Shown: piece after piece, positions 57,186-64,000 of the stretch
Layout: every line of letters starts with the position of its first letter
Position numbering within the stretch: the first letter of the stretch is position 1
Assembly (NCBI GenBank): GCA_009910795.1
Contig: VMEE01000052.1
Coordinates: 248,001-312,000 of the forward strand
DNA: 64,000 bases
From: Dehalobacter sp. CP
GTDB taxonomy: Bacteria > Bacillota_B > Desulfitobacteriia > Desulfitobacteriales > Syntrophobotulaceae
Reading direction: 5' to 3'
The notes under the pieces: model-generated
The model's database searches: none
Seen by the model: only the letters and a program-made list of their open reading frames with translations
What the model was told of the DNA's origin: nothing
Translations under genes and position numbers: made by a program

Positions 57186-58664
57186 GTGTCTAGTTCTGAA
57201 AAAACACTGGCGGAAATCATTGACGGTATGAAACAGGTTGAAGTGCTTGGAGATACGCAGACGGTAATTAATGGGATCGCCCATGACTCAAGAACGGTAT
57301 CTCCGGGCAATCTATATGTATGCATCAGAGGTTATCAGGCGGACGGTCATGCGTTTGCCGAGGCTGCTGTCCAGGCCGGCGCTACAGCGTTAGCCGTGGA
57401 GGAGTTCTTGCCGCTAGCCGTACCCCAGCTTAAATTTACGGATACCCGGAAGGCCATGGGTTTTTTAGCGGCTGAGGTCTTCGGGAATCCATCCGACCGG
57501 CTTGAACTTGTCGGTGTAACCGGGACGAACGGTAAAACCACAGTGACGCACCTGATTGAGCGGATCGTTCAGCAAAGTGGAAAGAAAACCGGTCTGATCG
57601 GCACGCTCGGCAGCAGAATCGGAAACAACGCATATCCCGGCCAGCATACTACACCGGAGTCCACGGAGATTCAACATTTACTGGCTGAAATGGTCGCGGA
57701 GAATGTAGACCTTGCTGTGATGGAAGTATCTTCGCATGCGCTCGATTTGGGAAGAGTCAGCGGCTGTGTATTCAATGCCGGGATTTTTACTAATCTGACC
57801 CAGGATCATTTGGATTACCATAAGAATATGCAGGAATATCTCAAAGCGAAAGCACTGCTTTTTTCCGGCCTGAACGGCGGAAAAGCCGGCCAGCTGGCTG
57901 TGCTCAATGCTGACGACGGCTCCTGCGTTTTTCTGAAAGAACAGGCAGGTTGCAGGGTAGTCACGTATGGTGTTGATCACGAGGCGGACTACCGAGCTGT
58001 GAATATCAGGCTTTCAGACAGAGGTGTTGAATTTGACGTGCTTTTTCACGGGAAAAGGACCGAGCTTTTTTACAGTACCCCTGGTAAATTCAGTGTTTAC
58101 AATGTTCTAGCCGCAATTGCCTGGGCACTGGAAAGCGGATATCCGACTGAGACTGTGGTGCAAGCGCTTCACAGTATCAAAGGGGTTCCGGGCAGATTTG
58201 AGAGTATTCGCAAAGGCCAGCCTTTTCTGGTTATTGTCGATTATGCCCATACACCGGACGGTCTGGAAAATGTTTTGCGTACGGCCAGAGAAATCACTGG
58301 TGGAAAACTGATCACAGTATTTGGCTGCGGCGGTGACAGGGACCGAAAAAAAAGGCCGCTCATGGGAGAAGCCGCGGGCCATTTTAGCGACTACATTGTC
58401 GTAACCTCAGATAATCCCCGGACTGAAGACCCTGATGAAATTATTAAAGATATTATTCCGGGGCTTAAATCAGCCAATTACAAGGTGATAAAAGACCGCC
58501 GCAGTGCGATCGACGAAGCCTGTATGGCAGCCGGTTCTGGAGACACGGTACTTATCGCCGGCAAAGGGCATGAAGATTATCAGATTCTTGGCACGGAAAA
58601 AATACATTTTGATGACAGGGAAGAAGCAGATAAAGTTCTTAGGAGATTGGGTTATGTGGAATAG
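57186..58664 (+). CDS. murE: UDP-MurNAc-tripeptide synthetase MurE
   Basis: A 492-residue ligase starting at GTG 57186. Mur domain motifs: GVTGTNGKTTVTHLIERIV, TTPESTEIQHLLAEM, MEVSSHALDLGRVSG, and the DNPRTEDP motif near 400 typical of meso-diaminopimelate-adding MurE. It adds the third peptide residue to UDP-MurNAc-dipeptide. ATP-dependent, cytoplasmic. Overlaps murF by 11 bp. Confidence 0.95.
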   Translation: MSSSEKTLAEIIDGMKQVEVLGDTQTVINGIAHDSRTVSPGNLYVCIRGYQADGHAFAEAAVQAGATALAVEEFLPLAVPQLKFTDTRKAMGFLAAEVFGNPSDRLELVGVTGTNGKTTVTHLIERIVQQSGKKTGLIGTLGSRIGNNAYPGQHTTPESTEIQHLLAEMVAENVDLAVMEVSSHALDLGRVSGCVFNAGIFTNLTQDHLDYHKNMQEYLKAKALLFSGLNGGKAGQLAVLNADDGSCVFLKEQAGCRVVTYGVDHEADYRAVNIRLSDRGVEFDVLFHGKRTELFYSTPGKFSVYNVLAAIAWALESGYPTETVVQALHSIKGVPGRFESIRKGQPFLVIVDYAHTPDGLENVLRTAREITGGKLITVFGCGGDRDRKKRPLMGEAAGHFSDYIVVTSDNPRTEDPDEIIKDIIPGLKSANYKVIKDRRSAIDEACMAAGSGDTVLIAGKGHEDYQILGTEKIHFDDREEADKVLRRLGYVE

Positions 58665-60063
58665 CGGTATAATTGCCGAAATTCTTGGCGGCAGACTTTA
58701 CGGTTCGGAGTCGGCTTATTTTAAGGGATGCGTCATTGACAGCAGGGCAGCTTCCGAAGGAGTGCTGTTCACTGCGATCCGGGGAAAAAAGACCGACGGG
58801 CATCTATTCATCAACAAAGCCTTTGAAGCCGGGGCGTCAATTACGTTGGCGGAAACCCGCAGCTTGGAAGAATTCGGACTTCCGGTTATTCCCGCAGGCA
58901 AAGCAATCATTGCTGTGAAGGATTCTCTACGGGCTTTGCAGGATTTAGCCATAGCGTGGAGAAAAACGATTGATCCTGTGGTCATTGGGATTACCGGCAG
59001 CTGCGGCAAAACTACGACCAAGGATATGACGGCTGCCGTACTTGCCAAAAGCTTTAAGGTCCATAAGAATCTGGAAAACCATAATAACGAGATTGGGCTG
59101 CCGCTGACCATTCTGAATGCACCGGCAGGAACCGAGATCATGGTTCTGGAGATGGGAATGCGCGGACTTGGGCAGGTTAAGGCCCTTTGCGATATTTGCA
59201 GCCCTTCGGTTGCTGTGATCACGAATATAGGGACAACACATTTGGAGTTGTTAGGATCACAGGAGAATATTGCGAAGGCCAAATGGGAACTGGTTGACGC
59301 TCTGTCGGAAGGAGGCATAGCCGTGCTGAATGCGGAGGATGCGTTCAGTGTCAGCAAGGCAGCCACTGCTGATGTGAAAAAAGTCTTCTACGGGATTTCC
59401 GGTAAATATGCATCTTCAGATGTTTATGCTGTCAATATCCGAAGCTCCGGAACGCTAACGACGTGTTTTGAAGTGGTATCCGGCGAGGACAGAGCTGAGG
59501 TTCGCCTGCCGCTGCCAGGAGAGCATAATGTGCTCGATGCACTGGCGGCTTTGAGTGTTGGACTGGCTAAAGGGGTATCCCTGGCTGAAGGAGCCAAGGC
59601 ACTCGAAGAACTGGAACTGTCCAAGATGAGGCTCGAGATTCAGCAGGGCGTTTTCGGGAGTACGATCATTAATGACGTGTATAATGCGAATCCTACCTCC
59701 ATGAAAGCTTCACTGCGCGTGCTGGCTGAAAGCGGAGGGGCAAAAACGATTGCAGTGCTTGGCGAAATGTATGAATTGGGAGAATCTGCCGTCCCCGGTC
59801 ACCGGGATGTCGGCCGGACTGCTGCGGAGCTGGGAATCAACACGCTGATCACGGTCGGCAAAATGGCTGAAGATATTGCACATGGAGCCTCTGAGGCAGG
59901 CTTCCCTGTCTCCGGCATTCATGTTTGCAGCGAATGCGCTGAGGCCGTTTCTGTGGCAAAGACACTTATTGAGGAGATGGGCAGCGACGTCTGGGTATTG
60001 GTTAAGGGATCTCGCGGCATGAGGATGGAGCGCGTAAGCGGTGCGCTTTGTCAGGAAGAGTAG
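58654..60063 (+). CDS. murF: UDP-MurNAc-pentapeptide ligase MurF
   Basis: A 469-residue ligase: MWNSGIIAEILGGRLYGS, DSRAASEGVLFTAIRG, GITGSCGKTTTKDMTAAVLA (P-loop), NNEIGLPLTILNA, NDVYNANPTSMKASL. It adds D-Ala-D-Ala to UDP-MurNAc-tripeptide. ATG 58654 follows AGGAG at 9 nt; a GTG frame from 58504 reads through murE and is not the start. The 3' end abuts a 469-bp non-coding region carrying inverted palindromic repeats. Confidence 0.95.
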   Translation: MWNSGIIAEILGGRLYGSESAYFKGCVIDSRAASEGVLFTAIRGKKTDGHLFINKAFEAGASITLAETRSLEEFGLPVIPAGKAIIAVKDSLRALQDLAIAWRKTIDPVVIGITGSCGKTTTKDMTAAVLAKSFKVHKNLENHNNEIGLPLTILNAPAGTEIMVLEMGMRGLGQVKALCDICSPSVAVITNIGTTHLELLGSQENIAKAKWELVDALSEGGIAVLNAEDAFSVSKAATADVKKVFYGISGKYASSDVYAVNIRSSGTLTTCFEVVSGEDRAEVRLPLPGEHNVLDALAALSVGLAKGVSLAEGAKALEELELSKMRLEIQQGVFGSTIINDVYNANPTSMKASLRVLAESGGAKTIAVLGEMYELGESAVPGHRDVGRTAAELGINTLITVGKMAEDIAHGASEAGFPVSGIHVCSECAEAVSVAKTLIEEMGSDVWVLVKGSRGMRMERVSGALCQEE

Positions 60064-60084
60064 ACGACGATATTTTTTTGGGTT

Positions 60085-60194
60085 GGTCTGCGAGCCACAA
60101 TACCGCTTTTCGGCTCTTGTGCCCTCTCTGGCACAAAGAGCCGCGCTCCGCATCCATGCTCCGCTTAACGCGGAACTGTGGCTCGCAGACTGAT
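60085..60194 (-). repeat. Structured palindromic repeat, copy A
   Basis: A 110-bp element bounded by a perfect 14-bp stem, GTCTGCGAGCCACA (60086-60099) with TGTGGCTCGCAGAC (60177-60190). Inside: a hairpin CGGCTCTTGTGCC-CTCTCT-GGCACAA-A-GAGCCG (60111-60143) and a smaller TCCGC/GCGGA one. It is inverted relative to copy B, with which it shares about 75-80% identity (by eye). Confidence 0.85.
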
Positions 60195-60335
60195 TGAAAG
60201 ATATGAAAGTATTTCTCTTAGGTATTCAATTGCATTGCTTAGCTAAAGAAAATAGATAGAAAGCAGCACACCTCTTATTGCAAAGAGCTACAAAGCATCT
60301 TGAACTGGCCCCAAATACGTCTATTATCTCCGGTG

Positions 60336-60452
60336 ATCAGTCTGCAAGCCACAGTTTCCGCGAAAAGCGGAGCATGGATTGCGGAGCGCGGCATTTGCGC
60401 CATGGATGGCGCAATTCGCTGAAGAGCGGTATTGTGGCTTGCAGACCTACCC
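60336..60452 (+). repeat. Structured palindromic repeat, copy B
   Basis: A 117-bp element. Outer 14-bp perfect stem GTCTGCAAGCCACA (60340-60353) with TGTGGCTTGCAGAC (60433-60446), differing from copy A by a G-C to A-T pair. Central hairpin TTGCGCC-ATGGAT-GGCGCAA (60395-60414) differs from copy A's by a compensated T-A to C-G change, and a TCCGC-GAAAA-GCGGA side hairpin. Right flank GACCTACCCGAAA matches copy C at 24.8 kb. Confidence 0.85.
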
Positions 60453-60532
60453 GAAAGAGTAATTCTCTCTAAGTTTTGTGTGTATACAACTTCGAATTAA
60501 GTGATTAAGGCTAAGAAAGGAACATTCGGGAA

Positions 60533-61540
60533 GTGACGGAAAAAATCTATTTGGCGGCGGGGGTTGCCTTGCTGGTAAGTCTTCTGGCGGGACCTTTTTT
60601 AATACCAGTCCTGCGTACGTTAAAATTTGGTCAAAGTATCCGGGTTGATGGCCCCAAACGGCATCTTGCCAAGGCCGGGACACCGACGATTGGCGGACTT
60701 ATATTTCTAATCGGAATTACAGCCGGGGTGCTGATGATTGCGGAAAAACCTTATTCACCCGGAATGCTAACCATGCTCCTTGTGACCTTAGGCTTTGGCT
60801 TACTTGGCTTTCTGGATGATTTTTTAAAAGTAATCAGGAAGCAAAACCTTGGCTTACGGGCCTGGCAGAAACTGGCTGGTCAAATCCTGCTTGCGGTGAT
60901 ATTGGTCGGAGTTTCCACCTTGTACCTTGGTAGGGGCACAGCGGTAGAACTTCCGTTCACGGCTTTGGAAATAGATTTAGGGATTTTCTACTATCCGCTG
61001 GTCATACTTATTGTGGTGTATATGTCCAATGCGGTTAACCTGACAGACGGACTGGACGGATTGGCCGCAGGCTGTACAGTCATTTCGGCTGTCGGCTATG
61101 TTGGCATCGCTTATCTGGCTGCGCGGACAGGATTTATTGACGGCATCGATGTTTCTTCCAGCGACCTCGCGGTTTTTGCCGCGGCCATTGCGGGAGGCTG
61201 TCTGGGATTCTTAAGGTTTAACATCCACCCGGCCAGGATCTTTATGGGCGACTGTGGATCACTTGCTCTGGGCGGAGCGCTGGCTGCGGTCTCGGTCCTC
61301 AGCAAGAGTGAATTTGTTTTGCTAATTCTCGGCGGGGTCTTTGTCCTGGAAGGTCTGTCCGTTGTTCTTCAGGTTGTTTCTTTTCAGACCAGGGGGAAGA
61401 GGATATTTCGGATGAGTCCGGTGCACCATCACTTTGAATTGGGCGGCTGGAGCGAAAAAAAGGTTGTACGCGTTTTTTGGCTGGCTGCAGCCATCTTCAC
61501 GTTGATTGGAGTTAGCGCCTTTTGGTTGATGATCAATTAA
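60533..61540 (+). CDS. mraY: Phospho-MurNAc-pentapeptide transferase MraY
   Basis: A 335-residue, ten-TM enzyme starting at GTG 60533. [39 protein letters not shown] (Asp-rich), [32 protein letters not shown], and [19 protein letters not shown]. It makes lipid I at the membrane. GTG is preceded by AAAGGAAC at 10 nt or so. It follows the repeat block, so it may have its own promoter. Confidence 0.96.
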   Translation: MTEKIYLAAGVALLVSLLAGPFLIPVLRTLKFGQSIRVDGPKRHLAKAGTPTIGGLIFLIGITAGVLMIAEKPYSPGMLTMLLVTLGFGLLGFLDDFLKVIRKQNLGLRAWQKLAGQILLAVILVGVSTLYLGRGTAVELPFTALEIDLGIFYYPLVILIVVYMSNAVNLTDGLDGLAAGCTVISAVGYVGIAYLAARTGFIDGIDVSSSDLAVFAAAIAGGCLGFLRFNIHPARIFMGDCGSLALGGALAAVSVLSKSEFVLLILGGVFVLEGLSVVLQVVSFQTRGKRIFRMSPVHHHFELGGWSEKKVVRVFWLAAAIFTLIGVSAFWLMIN

Positions 61541-61558
61541 GGTTGGAGGGATCGTATT

Positions 61559-62926
61559 GTGGAATTAGCCGAAAAAAGAGTGCTGGTCGTAGGCGGTGGC
61601 AGAAGCGGCCTAGCTGCGGCTCATAAGCTTCAGAGCAAAGCAGCTGAGGTCTTTCTCGCCGATATGCAGCCTTTGGCCAAGCTTACAGGTATAGATGAAT
61701 TGAAACTGGACGCTGCTCATCTTATTTTGGAAAGGGAACCGGATCTAAAGGAGATCAGGCCCGATTTACTGGTTTTATCACCGGGGGTTTCCCCGCTCCT
61801 GCCATTTATCCGCCAGGCGTCAGAAACAGGCATCCCACTCTGGAGTGAGGTCGAACTGGCTTTAAGGGATTCAAGGGCAGTGATTGCCGGCATAACCGGA
61901 AGCAACGGTAAGACGACCACTACCACGCTTGTCGGAGAGCTGGCTAAGGAAACCGGACGTGAGACGGTTGTTGCCGGAAATATCGGGCTTGCTTTATGCG
62001 GTCAGGTTGAACATCTTGATCAGAATGGGATTGTTGTTGCAGAGCTTTCGAGCTTTCAGCTGGAACTGATTAATAAGACCAGGGTGAACATTGCGATCTT
62101 TTTAAACCTGACACCTGATCATTTAGACCGGCACGGTTCACTGGAGAAATATGCTGCAGCCAAAGCCAGGATCCTTGAAAACCAGACGGAACAAGATTTA
62201 GCCATCCTAAACTGGGATGATCCGATTGTTAAAGAATTAGCCGCTAAAGCCAAGGCTCGGGTGGTATTCTTCAGCTTGAAGGAAAATTTGTCAGACGGAA
62301 TCTGCTTAAACGGAGAGGATATTGTCCTAAAAAAAGATCATAGCGTTGCCGCGACGATCATCGGACGCAGGGAACTGCTGCTGAGGGGTGGCCATAATCT
62401 TGAGAACGTGATGGCTGCAGTGGCAGCTGCGCTTGAGTTCGGACTCGATATCTCTAAAATTGCTGACGTACTGCGTCATTTCCAGCCGGTGAAACACCGC
62501 CAGGAAATCGTCGGCAGATTTGATGATATTCTGTATATTAATGACTCCAAGGGAACCAATCCTGACTCATCGATCAAAGCCCTTCAGTCCTATGAGGAAC
62601 CGATCGTGCTGATTGCCGGAGGTAAAAACAAAGGCCTTGATATGACGGAATTCTTGCAGGAAGCACGTATAAGGGTAAAAAGTCTGATTTTAGTGGGGAT
62701 GGCGGCTCCGGAGCTTGAGGAGATTGCTGTCCGTTTAGGGTTCCCGAACATTATCCGGACGCTTGATTTTAAGGATGCTGTCAATATTGCTATTACCGAG
62801 GCAGTGCCGGGTGACGTCGTCTTACTGTCGCCAGCCTGTACAAGTTGGGATATGTTTAAAAGTTATGAAGAAAGAGGGGAATTGTTTAAGGATTTGGTGC
62901 GTAAGCATTATAGCGAACCCGAATGA
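61559..62926 (+). CDS. murD: UDP-MurNAc-L-alanine-D-glutamate ligase MurD
   Basis: A 455-residue ligase starting at GTG 61559. VLVVGGGRSGLAAAHKL, LVLSPGVSPLLPFI, GITGSNGKTTTTTLVGEL (P-loop), AVAELSSFQLELI-type (VVAELSSFQLELINKT), NINDSKGTNPDSSIKAL region (INDSKGTNPDS). It adds D-Glu to UDP-MurNAc-L-Ala. 18 bp after mraY. Ribosome site TTGGAGGG. Confidence 0.96.
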   Translation: MELAEKRVLVVGGGRSGLAAAHKLQSKAAEVFLADMQPLAKLTGIDELKLDAAHLILEREPDLKEIRPDLLVLSPGVSPLLPFIRQASETGIPLWSEVELALRDSRAVIAGITGSNGKTTTTTLVGELAKETGRETVVAGNIGLALCGQVEHLDQNGIVVAELSSFQLELINKTRVNIAIFLNLTPDHLDRHGSLEKYAAAKARILENQTEQDLAILNWDDPIVKELAAKAKARVVFFSLKENLSDGICLNGEDIVLKKDHSVAATIIGRRELLLRGGHNLENVMAAVAAALEFGLDISKIADVLRHFQPVKHRQEIVGRFDDILYINDSKGTNPDSSIKALQSYEEPIVLIAGGKNKGLDMTEFLQEARIRVKSLILVGMAAPELEEIAVRLGFPNIIRTLDFKDAVNIAITEAVPGDVVLLSPACTSWDMFKSYEERGELFKDLVRKHYSEPE

Positions 62927-62945
62927 TTTTGGAGGGGGGAGCTAT

Positions 62946-64000
62946 GTGATCCGAAAATTCCTAAAGGTCGACCCGGTTCTGCTAGGCGTGATTCTTATCC
63001 TGCTGCTGATCGGGATCATCATGACCTATAGTTCCAGTGCTGTGAAAGGCTACCTGTACTATGAGGATCCTTATCATTATTTCAAAGCGGATCTGCTGTG
63101 GGTGGCTCTGGGGCTTGCAGCCATGGGTGTCGCCGTCATGATCGATATCGCGTTTCTGCATAAGTGGGCGAAACCTATTTTATACGCAGCTTTGGTTCTG
63201 CTGATCCTGGTTAAGATCCCGGGAATCGGCAGGACAGTGAATGGTGCAACCCGCTGGATTGGACTTGGTCCGATGTCCATCCAGCCTTCCGAAGTGGCGA
63301 AACTGGCCATGGTGCTGACCATGGCGAGGTTCCTTACTGTAAACCCTTATCAGATCAAGTCATTTCGTAAGGGCATTATCCCCTCCCTGGCTTTGCTGGG
63401 TGTGGTCTGTGCCCTGATTATGCTGCAGCCTGATCTCGGCACAACGCTGGTAATTGCCGCTACTGTTTTCTTTATGCTTCTGGCCGCAGGGGCCAGAATG
63501 TGGCACATGGCAGGCCTTGGTCTGGCCGGGCTAGCGATGGTGGTTGCCGCGATTGCAGCTGCTCCGTACAGAATGCGCAGGATCTTTGCTTTCCTTGATC
63601 CGTGGGCTGATCCTTCAGGCAAGGGCTATCAGACTATTCAGTCGCTCCTGGCTCTCGGGCCTGGCGGATTATTCGGACTGGGACTCGGTCAAAGCAGACA
63701 AAAATTTCTTTATCTGCCTGAGAACCATACAGATTTTATTTTTGCCATGGTTGGAGAAGAGCTTGGTTTTGTCGGTGCCTCACTTGTTGTTCTGCTCTTT
63801 TTCCTTTTCATCTGGCGCGGTTTCCGGACAGCCATGCTCGCGCCGGAACCATTTCTTGGTTTGATGGCTGTGGGTTTGACATCCCTGATCGGGATTCAGG
63901 CAATGATCAATATGGGTGTGGTATCAGGCGTTTTGCCGGTAACGGGAATCACCCTGCCATTTCTAAGCTATGGGGGTACATCACTTTTATTTACAATGAT
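62946..64000 (+). CDS. Peptidoglycan polymerase FtsW/SpoVE (partial at window end)
   Basis: A frame of 351 codons from GTG 62946 runs to the window edge without a stop. It reads MIRKFLKVDPVLLGVILILL with about nine TM segments visible: MTYSSSAVKG, IGRTVNGATRWIGLGPMSIQ (SEDS core), MLQPDLGTTLVIAAT, QTIQSLLALGPGGLFGLGLG and HTDFIFAMVGEELGFVG, and near the end GVLPVTGITLPFLSYGGTS. SEDS-family glycosyltransferase paired with the upstream SpoVD-type PBP; FtsW and SpoVE cannot be separated here. Ribosome site TGGAGGGGGGAG. Confidence 0.95.
   Translation, partial: MIRKFLKVDPVLLGVILILLLIGIIMTYSSSAVKGYLYYEDPYHYFKADLLWVALGLAAMGVAVMIDIAFLHKWAKPILYAALVLLILVKIPGIGRTVNGATRWIGLGPMSIQPSEVAKLAMVLTMARFLTVNPYQIKSFRKGIIPSLALLGVVCALIMLQPDLGTTLVIAATVFFMLLAAGARMWHMAGLGLAGLAMVVAAIAAAPYRMRRIFAFLDPWADPSGKGYQTIQSLLALGPGGLFGLGLGQSRQKFLYLPENHTDFIFAMVGEELGFVGASLVVLLFFLFIWRGFRTAMLAPEPFLGLMAVGLTSLIGIQAMINMGVVSGVLPVTGITLPFLSYGGTSLLFTM

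Larger units (their letters stand above)
60064..60532. other. 469-bp spacer between murF and mraY containing an inverted pair of repeats
   Basis: Contains repeat copies A (60085-60194) and B (60336-60452) in opposite orientation with 141 bp of AT-rich sequence between (60195-60335). I see no ORF or clear promoter in the middle part. The block interrupts an otherwise nearly gap-free wall-synthesis operon. Confidence 0.7.

Noticed and set aside
58504..58653. N-terminal extension of MurF from a GTG inside murE
   Set aside because: The extension is out of frame with murE and not MurF-like; ATG 58654 has a good ribosome site and the family N-terminus.
60195..60335. Gene or promoter between the two inverted repeats
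   Set aside because: No ORF with a ribosome site and no convincing -35/-10 pair; only AT-rich sequence was seen.
1..64000. tRNA, rRNA, CRISPR array, transposase or prophage genes
   Set aside because: No cloverleaf, rRNA segment, regular direct-repeat array or recognisable transposase/integrase was seen in any region.

Overview
The window is one contiguous stretch of a motile, selenium-using, Gram-positive-type anaerobe in the Clostridia. The gene order, the B. subtilis-style FliY and FlhF/FlhG set, the PASTA-bearing SpoVD-like PBP in the cell-wall cluster and the mid-40s GC impression fit the Peptococcaceae/Desulfitobacteriaceae (Dehalobacter, Syntrophobotulus or Desulfitobacterium relatives). 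That placement is an inference from gene content, not a database result.

Layout. (1) 1-3.1 kb: a probable flagellin-modification or surface-sugar island, with a truncated minus-strand hexapeptide acyltransferase preceded by a coupled mini-ORF, an FkbM methyltransferase, an NAD-dependent epimerase and a second hexapeptide acetyltransferase. (2) 3.3-37.5 kb: a nearly unbroken flagellar/chemotaxis supercluster. It holds two tandem flagellins with almost identical leaders, flaG-fliD-fliS and a possible chaperone gene, cheA-cheW-cheB, flgC-fliE-fliF-G-H-I-J, flbD-fliL-fliM-fliY-cheY-fliO-P-Q-R-flhB, a palindromic repeat, flhA-flhF-flhG, a PilZ gene, cheC-cheD, a small membrane protein gene, sigD, fliK-flgD, four rod/hook genes including a displaced flgB, and a second cheW. 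motA, motB and cheR are absent. (3) 37.6-52.9 kb: accessory and housekeeping genes. These include mecA, selA-selD (selD has an in-frame UGA at the active-site position), an LCP-family gene, fapA, a Na/Pi cotransporter, a PHP phosphoesterase, a 2[4Fe-4S] ferredoxin, perR with a near-perfect PerR box, a membrane-anchored GH2-like protein lacking the catalytic acid/base motif, a DUF1858 protein and a patatin. Three very small Cys-rich proteins lie among them. (4) 52.9-64 kb: the division and cell wall cluster mraZ-rsmH-ftsL-spoVD-murE-murF-mraY-murD-ftsW (the last gene runs off the end). It starts with five phased GTGG repeats (probable MraZ operator) and is interrupted between murF and mraY by two inverted copies of the palindromic repeat.

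How the parts work together: the fli/flh genes build the basal body, export gate and C-ring; SigD would drive late genes (flagellins, cap, chaperones); CheA/W/Y/B/C/D and FliY form a B. subtilis-type chemotaxis circuit; the flagellin leaders look like CsrA targets; and the sugar-type genes next to the flagellins could decorate the filament. The least explained items are a structured repeat family with compensatory base changes between copies (24770-24853, 60085-60194, 60336-60452), the GH2-like membrane pseudoenzyme (48911-51079) and the paired double-CxxC mini-proteins.
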